NCBI RefSeq assembly: GCF_020024835.1 | Contig: NZ_JAHHTD010000050.1 | Location: forward strand, 1 to 7,850 | Reading direction: 5' to 3' | Source: Campylobacter sp. | GTDB taxonomy: Bacteria > Campylobacterota > Campylobacteria > Campylobacterales > Campylobacteraceae | Length of the DNA stretch: 7,850 nucleotides | Shown here: piece after piece, positions 1-6,603 of the stretch | How the letters are laid out: the number at the start of each line of letters is the position of its first letter | How positions within the stretch are numbered: the stretch's first letter is position 1 | The notes under the pieces: model-generated | The model's input: the letters and a program-made list of their open reading frames with translations, nothing else | Databases searched by the model: none | What the model was told of the DNA's origin: nothing | Position numbers and translations under genes: made by a program

Positions 1-1
1 A

Positions 2-124
2 TTCTATGTTAAACAATATCTTTTAAGAAATTTTATAAATTTTTTCTTTCATAAAAAATTTAATGATTTAACATTGATTTTTCAAAACTTTCTAAGAAAG
101 CTAAAAATTATTAGATATATTTAA
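2..124 (+). CDS. C-terminal end of an unrecognised gene (partial at left edge)
   Basis: An open frame enters from the left edge and runs 40 codons to a TAA at 122-124. The other five frames all hit stops within the first few codons, and 40 stop-free codons are unlikely by chance in DNA this AT-rich, so this is probably the tail of a real + strand gene. The visible residues are basic, hydrophobic and aromatic (it ends KIIRYI), with no recognisable motif. C-termini of this character occur in envelope and sugar-transfer proteins of Campylobacter, but that is only an impression and I assign no function. It ends 65 nt before the next + strand start, and no GC-rich terminator hairpin lies between them. 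Confidence 0.45.
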   Translation, partial: FYVKQYLLRNFINFFFHKKFNDLTLIFQNFLRKLKIIRYI

Positions 125-144
125 CATAAGTCAATAATTTTATC

Positions 145-162
145 TATAAAATATTATAAAAT
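145..162 (+). promoter_or_regulatory. Candidate sigma-70 -10 elements (two TATAAAAT copies)
   Basis: TATAAAAT occurs at 145-152 and again at 155-162, exactly 10 nt apart, 28-45 nt upstream of the membrane-protein start at 190. Both resemble the Campylobacter -10 box (TATAAT-like, in an AT-rich context without a clear -35). Either could drive the downstream gene, giving a leader of roughly 20-30 nt. The background is very AT-rich, so the match alone is modest evidence. Confidence 0.45.
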
Positions 163-189
163 ACACAAAAATGACATAAAGGTTTTACC

Positions 190-585
190 ATGACTAATAT
201 CTACCCTTATATTTTAATAATACATTTATTTTGTGCTATTTTTTTTGTAGGATTTTTATTTACTGATATATTTTTATTAAAACATCTTAAAAAAAATACT
301 GCCTTTAATATTGACAATGCAATCAAAATAATGCCACCTATTGTGTTAGTTTTATTTATTAGCGGTTTGTATTTGGCTCATTTTCACTTAAACCCTTTAA
401 ATTGGATATTTGTCTTTAAAATATTTTTTGCTGTGTGTATTTTTATATTGATATTATTTTCACTTTTTTACAAAATAGTATTAAAAAAGCAAAATCCACT
501 ATACAAAGATATTCATCCTATAGTATTTATTTTTGCGATAATAATAATAATATGTGCAAAATTAATGTTTTATATTTTTATTTAG
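190..585 (+). CDS. Small four-helix integral membrane protein (HemJ/CopD-like architecture, function unknown)
   Basis: This 131-residue protein is almost entirely hydrophobic, with four predicted membrane helices at about residues 7-29, 48-66, 71-94 and 109-129 and a basic loop near 95-106. The ATG follows an AAAGG Shine-Dalgarno (178-182) at 7-nt spacing. It looks like the C. jejuni protein I recall as Cj0830, an uncharacterised integral membrane protein. His12 in helix 1, Lys77 in helix 3 and His109 at the start of helix 4 resemble the layout of HemJ and CopD-type proteins, in which a helix-1 His and a helix-3 Lys are conserved. A role with haem or metal is therefore a possible inference, not a demonstrated one. 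Its TAG abuts the stop of convergent trmA with no base between. Confidence 0.85.
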   Translation: MTNIYPYILIIHLFCAIFFVGFLFTDIFLLKHLKKNTAFNIDNAIKIMPPIVLVLFISGLYLAHFHLNPLNWIFVFKIFFAVCIFILILFSLFYKIVLKKQNPLYKDIHPIVFIFAIIIIICAKLMFYIFI

Positions 586-1626
586 TTAAACATCAAGCTT
601 TTTTAAATAAACACCGCACTCAAGGTGATTTGTATTAGCAAATTGATCAAAGAATGCAAATTTAATTATTTTATGGCTTTTGTGTAATTTTTGAAGATCT
701 TCTTTTAAAGTAATAGGATTGCATGAAATATAAATAATATTTTCAAAATATTTAATAAATTCTATAACATTTTCATCTAATCCTGCCCTAGGGGGATCAA
801 CTAAAATATGAGATATCTCAAAACTTTCAAGATTTATATTTCTTAAACGATTAAAATCTCTTTGTTTTTTAAAAGCTTGAATTAACTCCTCACTAGAAAG
901 TCTAATAAAATCAATATTTGAAATATTATTTAATATACAATTTTTTAAAGCAAATTCTATATTTTTTTTAGAAATTTCTGTTGCTAAAATTCTATTAAAT
1001 TGATTGGCTAATGCGATAGTAAAATTTCCATAACCGCAATAAAATTCTAATAAATCTTGTTTTTTATCTTCTTTTATACAAGATAAAATCCATTCAATCA
1101 TTTTCTCATTAATATAAGTATTAGGTTGAATAAAACAATCATTATTAAACTCGTAAAATATTTTCTTACCATAAATTTCAAGCTCTTGTTTTAAAATTTC
1201 TCCATTAAAAACAAATTTTTTACCTTTACTTCTAGCTATAAGTTTAATATTTAAATCAGTAGCTAATTTTTCTAAATTTTTAAAAATTTCCTCTATATTC
1301 TTGTGATAAAGCAAAGTTATACTTAAATCTAATTTCGTAGCTAAAAATTCAACTCCAAAAAGTTTATGTGCTAATTTTTCATTTATATTTCTTAATAATA
1401 TAGGCATAAATTTTTGAATCACTTCATTTGCTTTATCAAATTTTTGAATTGGAATCTTTTTCTTATTTTCATACATAGCATAATAAATCTTATCGTTTTT
1501 ATCGTGATAAATAGAAAATTCAGCTCTAGTTCTATAAGCATCAGGGGAATTAAAACATTGAATTTCACCATCAAATAATGGTGAAAATAATGTTTGATTT
1601 AAAGATATTTTTTCTTCAAAGTGCAT
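586..1626 (-). CDS. trmA: tRNA (uracil-5-)-methyltransferase TrmA
   Basis: TrmA uses S-adenosylmethionine to methylate U54 in the T-loop of tRNAs (m5U54, ribothymidine) in the cytoplasm. The 346 residues are slightly fewer than the E. coli enzyme's. The SAM-binding stretch is LLEFYCGYGNFT (192-203), preceded by FIQPNT (165-170) and followed by DPPRAGLD (277-284). The nucleophile is Cys302 in SCNP and the general base is Glu336 in LECGV. Their 34-residue spacing equals that of Cys324 and Glu358 in E. coli TrmA, which favours TrmA over the RlmC/RlmD paralogues. The N-terminal half carries the substrate-binding fold. It is the last gene of the minus-strand operon. Its ATG overlaps the antiporter stop by 1 nt (TAATG), and a weak AAGG lies 10 nt upstream, so translation is probably coupled. 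Confidence 0.95.
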   Translation of the reverse strand: MHFEEKISLNQTLFSPLFDGEIQCFNSPDAYRTRAEFSIYHDKNDKIYYAMYENKKKIPIQKFDKANEVIQKFMPILLRNINEKLAHKLFGVEFLATKLDLSITLLYHKNIEEIFKNLEKLATDLNIKLIARSKGKKFVFNGEILKQELEIYGKKIFYEFNNDCFIQPNTYINEKMIEWILSCIKEDKKQDLLEFYCGYGNFTIALANQFNRILATEISKKNIEFALKNCILNNISNIDFIRLSSEELIQAFKKQRDFNRLRNINLESFEISHILVDPPRAGLDENVIEFIKYFENIIYISCNPITLKEDLQKLHKSHKIIKFAFFDQFANTNHLECGVYLKKLDV

Positions 1627-3338
1627 TAAATATCGACCTTTTTACCTATTACAAAAAGTAAAATTACCATCGCAACAATACCTAATATCAATCCTAGCCA
1701 AACATTGAGTCCTAAAGCTACTGGCAAATAACCACAAAGTATGCTAATAGCGCAAACACTTAAGGCATAAGGCATTTGAGTGCTAACGTGGGCTAAAAGA
1801 TCGCATTTACTTCCCATTGAAGAAAGTATAGTGGTATCAGAAATTGGCGAACAATGATCTCCAAAAATTGCACCCGTTAAAACACCTGAAATATTAATAA
1901 TCATATATTGATGAAGCTCCATTCCGCCTAAACCATTATGCACTCCAACTGCCATAGCTAAAGGAATAGCTAAAGGCATTAATATACCCATGGTCCCATA
2001 GCTAGTTCCTGTTGAAAAAGAAATAATTGAAGCAAAGATAAAAATAGCCGTTGGCAATAAATAAATAGGAGTTTTATCTGAAAATAAATCAATTAGATAT
2101 TTTGAAGTTCCTAAGTCTTTAATCACAGAAGCAAGAGACCAAGCACAAAGTAAAATAATCATCGTCATAATCATAGTTCTCCATCCATGAGTCCAAGTAG
2201 CAATAGCCTCTTTAAGATTAAAAATTTTTCTATATATACCCAAAATTATCGCCACAATAGTTGCTAATAACGCAGCTTGAAATAAAACTATAGAAGCATC
2301 TGCGGCTCCAAAAGTTTCTCTAAAAGCAAATAAGCTCAAAGGCATAGAATCAATTTGTGCTTTTAAAGCCGTATCTTCAATGGCATTATAGCCACTAAAA
2401 TAAAATCCAATAAAAGAAAATACTATCAAAACAAACAAAGGAATTATCGCATTTGAAGCTTGTAATTTTATATGCTCTTTTGGTTCTAAAACTTTATCTT
2501 CTATGTTATCAATTTTTTCGTGTCCATTAGAGAATTTTCCGGCTCTTGCTCTAAGTTCAGCTTTTAACATAGGACCAAATTCTCTACCAGTATAAATAGT
2601 CAAAAGCACAAAAATCAACATAAAAAGATTATAAAATCTATAAGGTAAAGTTTGCACAAAAATCTCAAAAGCATTAATCTCTTCACCTAAAACACCTAAA
2701 TGTGCCAAGGTTACATCATCAATCAAATCATAACCACTGCGAATTAAAGAAATTTCAAGACCAATCCAAGTAGAAATAATTGCTAAACCCGTAATTGGTG
2801 CTGCAGTTGCATCCATAATAAAAGCAAGCTTCTCACGACTTATTTTAAATTTATCAGTAACAGGACGCATAATTGGACCTACAATTAAAGAATTTGCATA
2901 ATCATCAAAAAATATAAATATCCCCATACACCAAGTAGCAAATTGAGAGCTTTTAGCTTCCTTTGCTTTAGTAGATAGCCAGATAGCAACAGCTTTTGTT
3001 CCCCCAGTTTTTGTAATCAAAGCAACTACTCCACCTATAGTCAAAACCTGCAATAAAATTCCAGCATTACCAGGACTTGCCATAACGCTTACGACTTTAT
3101 TAACAAACCCTGTAAAAGAAGCAATGAGTGCTTGATAAATATTATTTTCAATAAGTCCTAGCATAAAAGTTCCACTTAAAGCACCTAAAAATAAAGATAA
3201 CACCACATCTTTAGTTACAAAAGCTAATATAATAGCCACAATAGGTGGCAAAAGTGTCCAAGCTCCAAAAAGTTCTGCATTACTTTGTGTATCAGCAAAC
3301 ATAAAAATTGGAATTGCTAATAAATAAAAAAATTTCAT
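1626..3338 (-). CDS. NhaC-family Na+/H+ antiporter
   Basis: This 570-residue polytopic inner-membrane protein belongs to the Na_H_antiporter (NhaC) family, which exchanges Na+ (in some members together with an organic acid) for protons. Family signatures are plain: FFDDYANSLIVGPIMRP (143-159) followed by TDKFKISREK (161-170) and DATAAPITG (176-184), then FSTGTSYGTMGILMP (441-455), and GDHCSPISDTTILSS (493-507) with the trailing HVSTQMPYAL (517-526). A hydrophilic segment at about 255-292 separates the two halves. The first 15 residues (MKFFYLLAIPIFMFA, then DTQ) look like a Sec signal peptide or an extra helix. The ATG has a strong AAAGGAGAA Shine-Dalgarno (3341-3349) that overlaps the stop of the upstream dehydrogenase gene. 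The true substrate cannot be read from sequence. It matches what I recall as Cj0832c. Confidence 0.93.
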   Translation of the reverse strand: MKFFYLLAIPIFMFADTQSNAELFGAWTLLPPIVAIILAFVTKDVVLSLFLGALSGTFMLGLIENNIYQALIASFTGFVNKVVSVMASPGNAGILLQVLTIGGVVALITKTGGTKAVAIWLSTKAKEAKSSQFATWCMGIFIFFDDYANSLIVGPIMRPVTDKFKISREKLAFIMDATAAPITGLAIISTWIGLEISLIRSGYDLIDDVTLAHLGVLGEEINAFEIFVQTLPYRFYNLFMLIFVLLTIYTGREFGPMLKAELRARAGKFSNGHEKIDNIEDKVLEPKEHIKLQASNAIIPLFVLIVFSFIGFYFSGYNAIEDTALKAQIDSMPLSLFAFRETFGAADASIVLFQAALLATIVAIILGIYRKIFNLKEAIATWTHGWRTMIMTMIILLCAWSLASVIKDLGTSKYLIDLFSDKTPIYLLPTAIFIFASIISFSTGTSYGTMGILMPLAIPLAMAVGVHNGLGGMELHQYMIINISGVLTGAIFGDHCSPISDTTILSSMGSKCDLLAHVSTQMPYALSVCAISILCGYLPVALGLNVWLGLILGIVAMVILLFVIGKKVDI

Positions 3339-3347
3339 ATTTCTCCT

Positions 3348-4100
3348 TTAATCATATATTTTTTCACTGAAAGTTCCAGCCCAAGTTTGAGTTACTGGCA
3401 TTAATTCAATTTCATTAATATTTATATGTTCAGGCAAAGTAACTATAAAAGAAATAATCTTTGCTATATCTTGAGCTGTTATGTATTTGGTATCTTTATA
3501 AGGTTCTTCTGCTTTAAGTTTATTGCCTTTAAATCTCACTTCGCTAAATTCAGTTTTACAAAGTCCAGGAGCAATATTTGTTACTTTTATATTAGTTCCA
3601 CGCAAATCAGTTCTTAAAGCTCTAGAAAATTGAGCTACAAAAGCTTTAGTGCCACAATATACATTTCCTCCGTAATAAGGAACGTTTGCAGCAATAGATC
3701 CAATATTAATAATATGAGCACTCTTATTTCTCTTCAACAAAGGCAATACTGCTTTTGCAATATATAAAAATCCTTTCACATTTGTATCTACCATATTTTC
3801 AATATCATCAACGCTTAATTGATGAAATTCTTCAAGACCCAAAGCAAGTCCTGCATTATTTACAAGTAAAGAAATTTCTTTCCATTGTGATGGTAAATTT
3901 TGTATAGCATCAAATACTGCATCTTTATTTTTAACATCTAAGACAACTGAAAAAACCTTGTCTTGAAATTGCTGCTTAAGCTCTTCTAATCTCTCTTTGC
4001 GACGTGCAATAGCTATAATTTTATAATCAAGTCCAATTAATGCCTTTAATGTTTCTAAGCCAAACCCTGAACTAGCACCTGTAATTAATGCGATCTTCAC
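3348..4100 (-). CDS. YdfG-type short-chain dehydrogenase/reductase (3-hydroxy acid dehydrogenase family)
   Basis: This is a cytoplasmic classical SDR of 250 residues. The Rossmann glycine motif is TGASSGFG (7-14), ARRKER (32-37) suggests NADP(H) preference, and NNAG is at 81-84. The catalytic residues are Ser135 (NIGS), Tyr148 and Lys152 in the YCGTK context. Beyond generic SDR features it carries E. coli YdfG hallmarks: LVNNAGLALG, the GGNVY stretch before the active Tyr, LRTDLRGT, TEFSEVRFKG and a C-terminal MPVTQTWAG. YdfG oxidises L-allo-threonine and related 3-hydroxy acids and reduces malonic semialdehyde; whether this protein shares those substrates is inferred. It starts at GTG, in a GTGA overlap with the ankyrin gene stop, with GAGGAA (4109-4114) 8 nt upstream. 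No ATG fits a full Rossmann fold. Confidence 0.93.
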   Translation of the reverse strand: MKIALITGASSGFGLETLKALIGLDYKIIAIARRKERLEELKQQFQDKVFSVVLDVKNKDAVFDAIQNLPSQWKEISLLVNNAGLALGLEEFHQLSVDDIENMVDTNVKGFLYIAKAVLPLLKRNKSAHIINIGSIAANVPYYGGNVYCGTKAFVAQFSRALRTDLRGTNIKVTNIAPGLCKTEFSEVRFKGNKLKAEEPYKDTKYITAQDIAKIISFIVTLPEHININEIELMPVTQTWAGTFSEKIYD

Positions 4101-5344
4101 GGCAAAATTTCCTCATAAAATACTAAATTTTCATTTTCTTTTAATCCTATTTCTTTTAAATACTCTATATTTTTACTATTTTTAGCAATCAAAGCAAAAT
4201 CTAAAGCATTAAAACCTAAATCATCTACCTCATCAATTTTTACTTTATAATCAACAAGTAATTTAAGCATTTTAATATCAGCATAATTTGCAGCATGCAT
4301 AAAGATATTTTTAGAAGTATGCTCTAATGCACATAAAGTAATGTAATAAGGTGTATTAGAACCCACGCTAGTTACTGAAAATTTTTCATTATCATTAATA
4401 TATTTTTGGTTAATATTTGCACCATTTTCGATCAAAAGTTTAGAAACTTCATAATTATTGTATTCAACAGCATAAAACAAAGGCGTTTTTCCAAAAGAAT
4501 TTTTATAATCAACTTCAGCACCATTTTCTAAAAGCAATTTAACATTATCATAACTACCCAAAGCATAAAATAAAGCAGACTCATAACCTTCATTTAATTT
4601 CACGCCAAGTTTGATAAATTCAGCTATAACTTCTGGTTTTTTATTATTTAATAAAGCAGATTTAAAACCATTGTTTAACTCCAAAGCATTGATTTTGTTT
4701 GCATAAATATATTCTCGAATTTGCTCCAATGAATTATTTGAATTTGCAACAAATTTTTCAAAATTTGAAATATCCTTAAAAATTTTAGTTTCACCAACAG
4801 CCCAATTTAAAAATTCATTTAAAGCACTATTTGCAAAATAAACTGCACTTGCTTTATCCATTTTAAAATTTTTATAAAAATACATTGTTAGTGGATCAAT
4901 TGCATCATCATAAGCTTTCCAAAAATCTTTATAAAGTTTAAAATTTCCAATACTTTGATAAGCCCAAAATCTAAAATAAGCTTTTAATTTTGCAAATTTT
5001 TTTTCTAAAATATCAGCATTTTGCAAATTTACTTGATAATTCATAGGATCTAAGGCAATTTTTAAAAGTAAAAAATCAAATTTTCTTAAATCACTAAAAT
5101 ACTCTGCACCTACACACGCACTATTGCTTCCTCTAATTTCATTTGCAAGCGCATAAAGCTTCTTAGTTATTTCACTATTTTTTAAAGAAAATCGGCAGTT
5201 TAAATCAATCTGAGAATAATCTTGCATACTTTGTGGATTAAATTCTTTGAAAAAAATTGCTTTATTTTCCTTTAGATAATCACAATTATATTCTAAAGCA
5301 AAACTTTGAAAACAAAATATTAAACTTAAAATCAAAAGTCTCAA
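4097..5344 (-). CDS. Secreted (periplasmic) ankyrin-repeat protein
   Basis: This 415-residue protein starts with MRLLILSLIFCFQSFA, a typical Sec signal peptide with probable cleavage after Ala16, so it is most likely periplasmic. The mature protein has two parts. Residues about 17-210 form an unrecognised aromatic-rich domain with Cys21, Cys50 and Cys77. Residues about 220-405 hold ankyrin repeats at roughly 226-252, 255-282, 285-314, 331-373 (interrupted by an insertion) and 377-402, for example GKTPLFYAVEYNN with KLLIENGANIN. Ankyrin repeats mediate protein contacts; the partner is unknown. The start is TTG, supported by AAGGA (5351-5355) at 6-nt spacing and by the signal peptide; the next Met is residue 40. 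It is the first gene of the operon with the dehydrogenase, antiporter and trmA. It resembles what I recall as Cj0834c. Confidence 0.88.
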   Translation of the reverse strand: MRLLILSLIFCFQSFALEYNCDYLKENKAIFFKEFNPQSMQDYSQIDLNCRFSLKNSEITKKLYALANEIRGSNSACVGAEYFSDLRKFDFLLLKIALDPMNYQVNLQNADILEKKFAKLKAYFRFWAYQSIGNFKLYKDFWKAYDDAIDPLTMYFYKNFKMDKASAVYFANSALNEFLNWAVGETKIFKDISNFEKFVANSNNSLEQIREYIYANKINALELNNGFKSALLNNKKPEVIAEFIKLGVKLNEGYESALFYALGSYDNVKLLLENGAEVDYKNSFGKTPLFYAVEYNNYEVSKLLIENGANINQKYINDNEKFSVTSVGSNTPYYITLCALEHTSKNIFMHAANYADIKMLKLLVDYKVKIDEVDDLGFNALDFALIAKNSKNIEYLKEIGLKENENLVFYEEILP

Positions 5345-5350
5345 ATACTA

Positions 5351-5355
5351 TCCTT
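5351..5355 (-). promoter_or_regulatory. Ribosome binding site deciding the TTG start of the ankyrin gene
   Basis: AAGGA on the minus strand lies 6 nt upstream of TTG at 5344. No ATG or GTG start is available in frame nearby, and starting at TTG keeps an intact signal peptide, so the rare start codon is well supported. Confidence 0.7.
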
Positions 5356-5375
5356 ATTTTTTGAAATGAATTGAT

Positions 5376-5383
5376 ATTTTAAC
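5376..5383 (-). promoter_or_regulatory. Candidate -10 element for the ankyrin-SDR-antiporter-trmA operon
   Basis: On the minus strand this reads GTTAAAAT, a TATAAT-like box about 31 nt upstream of the TTG start of the ankyrin gene. It would give a short leader of about 25 nt containing the AAGGA ribosome binding site. It is the best -10 candidate in the 89-nt divergent gap, and no other promoter is evident inside the tightly packed operon. No clear -35 is seen, as is usual in Campylobacter. Confidence 0.4.
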
Positions 5384-5391
5384 TAAATTTT

Positions 5392-5400
5392 TGCTTTAAT
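5392..5400 (+). promoter_or_regulatory. Candidate extended -10 promoter for ogt
   Basis: TGCTTTAAT matches an extended -10 (TGn followed by TTTAAT) 33 nt upstream of the ogt ATG, implying a leader of about 27 nt with AAAGG (5423-5427). It lies back to back with the minus-strand promoter candidate, so the two transcripts would start within about 40 nt of each other. Confidence 0.4.
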
Positions 5401-5433
5401 AACAATTAATTATTTTTCAAGCAAAGGTTAAAA

Positions 5434-5901
5434 ATGTATCAAAGTATTTATTCATCAGATATATCTTATATATTTTTACAAAGTAATGGCAAGCAACTAA
5501 TAAGTCTTGATTTCATAAACAAAAAACAAAAACTTCAAACTCATAATTGTCCTATATTAAATTTAGCTCAAAAAGAATTGGATTTATATTTTTGCAAAAA
5601 ATTACAGGTTTTTAAAACACCATTATTGATACAAGGAAGTGAATTTGAGAAAAAAGTCTATTATGCATTAATGAATATACCTTATGGTTGCACTAAAACC
5701 TATCAAGAAATAGCTACAATAATAAATCACAATAAAGCATATAGAGCGGTTGGAAATGCAAATTCTAAAAATAAAATCGCTATTTTTATACCTTGTCATA
5801 GAGTTTTAGCTAAAAATCACATAGGTGGATATGCAAATGGAATATTTATAAAAAAATTTTTACTTGAGCTTGAAAATGCCTCAATAAGTAATTTTACTTA
5901 A
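5434..5901 (+). CDS. ogt: Methylated-DNA--protein-cysteine S-methyltransferase (Ogt)
   Basis: Ogt is a suicide DNA-repair protein that moves the alkyl group from O6-alkylguanine (and O4-alkylthymine) onto its own cysteine. The 155 residues carry the signature IPCHRV (119-124) with acceptor Cys121. Counting from that Cys, Asn113, the arginine finger Arg104 (RAVG) and Tyr90 (TYQEIA) sit at the same distances as Asn137, Arg128 and Tyr114 in human MGMT, and Glu147 fits Glu172 allowing a one-residue shorter loop. The catalytic network is therefore intact. The N-terminal domain (1-65) is short and diverged, as in other compact Ogt proteins, and there is no Ada regulatory domain. The ATG follows AAAGG at 6-nt spacing. 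The last 21 nt, including the stop, overlap the end of convergent truA. Confidence 0.95.
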   Translation: MYQSIYSSDISYIFLQSNGKQLISLDFINKKQKLQTHNCPILNLAQKELDLYFCKKLQVFKTPLLIQGSEFEKKVYYALMNIPYGCTKTYQEIATIINHNKAYRAVGNANSKNKIAIFIPCHRVLAKNHIGGYANGIFIKKFLLELENASISNFT

Positions 5902-6603
5902 ATACAAACCACTAGAAGGTGCTAATAATCTAGTATGTATTTTTTTAGCGTCAATTTGTTCTTTAAGTTCATCTTGACTTATTTTGTCCTCTAAAACTTT
6001 AAATACACCCGCCATCATCATTCTAATTTGCGATCTTAAAAAACCATTTGCTTCAAAAGAGAATATGCTACAATTTTTATAAGAGAAAATTTTACTCTTG
6101 TAAATTTTTCTTATTGTTGTTTTGTTATTAGATCCTTCTTTTTGAAAAAATTTAAAATTATGCTCACCTTCAAACATAGAAATAATTTCAGATGCAAAAT
6201 ATAAATTTATAGGTGGATAAAAATGCACATAAGAAGCTAAAGCGGGATTATAAATTCCATGAAAAAGCACATAAAAATACTTTCTTTTTTTGACATCAAA
6301 ACGCACTTGAAAAGCTTGTGGCATCTTTTGTATATTTTTTATATGTATGTAAGGATGAGCAAAATGATTAATTTTATTTTTCAAATATATAAAATCATCA
6401 AAATATTTACCAACTTCTACACTTGCAACAGCATTGGTAGCATGAACACCTTTATCTGTTCTTGAGGCAAATAAAATTTTTTCATAAATTCCAAGATGAC
6501 TTAATGCTTGTGCAAGTTTATCTTGAACACTATTTTTATGAGGTTGGCTTGCTGAACCTTGAAATTTAGAGCCATCGTAAGAAAAAGTTAATTTTAAAAG
6601 CAT
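5881..6603 (-). CDS. truA: tRNA pseudouridine(38-40) synthase TruA
   Basis: TruA isomerises uridines 38, 39 and 40 in the anticodon arm of tRNAs to pseudouridine. The 240 residues are a little fewer than the E. coli enzyme's. The catalytic motif is SRTDKGVHA (47-55) with nucleophile Asp50. The active-site tyrosine lies in KYFYV (108-112), and the C-terminal half has the TruA stretch NGFLRSQIRMM (186-196) and SSGLYL (230-235). The N-terminal SYDGSKFQGSASQP corresponds to the usual YDGxxFxGxxxQ start. The ATG directly abuts the stop of the lptF/G-type gene (TAAATG, no gap) and no strong Shine-Dalgarno precedes it, so it probably depends on translational coupling. It overlaps convergent ogt by 21 nt and closes the operon. 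Confidence 0.95.
   Translation of the reverse strand: MLLKLTFSYDGSKFQGSASQPHKNSVQDKLAQALSHLGIYEKILFASRTDKGVHATNAVASVEVGKYFDDFIYLKNKINHFAHPYIHIKNIQKMPQAFQVRFDVKKRKYFYVLFHGIYNPALASYVHFYPPINLYFASEIISMFEGEHNFKFFQKEGSNNKTTIRKIYKSKIFSYKNCSIFSFEANGFLRSQIRMMMAGVFKVLEDKISQDELKEQIDAKKIHTRLLAPSSGLYLSKITY

Noticed and set aside
88..100. Palindrome CTTTCT-A-AGAAAG as a possible terminator or operator
   Set aside because: Only six AT-rich base pairs with a 1-nt centre, no following T-run, and it sits inside the probable coding tail.
589..612. AAGCTTTTTT stretch after the membrane-protein stop as a rho-independent terminator
   Set aside because: The T-run has no stable stem before it, and the sequence is trmA coding on the other strand.
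435..638. 67-codon + strand open frame overlapping the membrane-protein gene and the end of trmA
   Set aside because: It lies out of frame over the membrane-protein gene, runs into the antisense of trmA, and has no Shine-Dalgarno or recognisable motif.
787..796. Short G run in trmA (and a five-C run near 3001) as possible phase-variable tracts
   Set aside because: Only five G or C; Campylobacter contingency tracts are usually eight or more, and these fall in conserved DPPRAGLD and antiporter coding sequence with intact frames.
3426..3617. 63-codon + strand open frame inside the dehydrogenase gene
   Set aside because: It is antisense to conserved YdfG-type coding sequence, and its Phe/Cys/Ser-rich composition is typical of a shadow frame.
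6259..6465. 68-codon + strand open frame antisense to truA
   Set aside because: It covers the conserved TruA core on the other strand, with no ribosome binding site or independent support.
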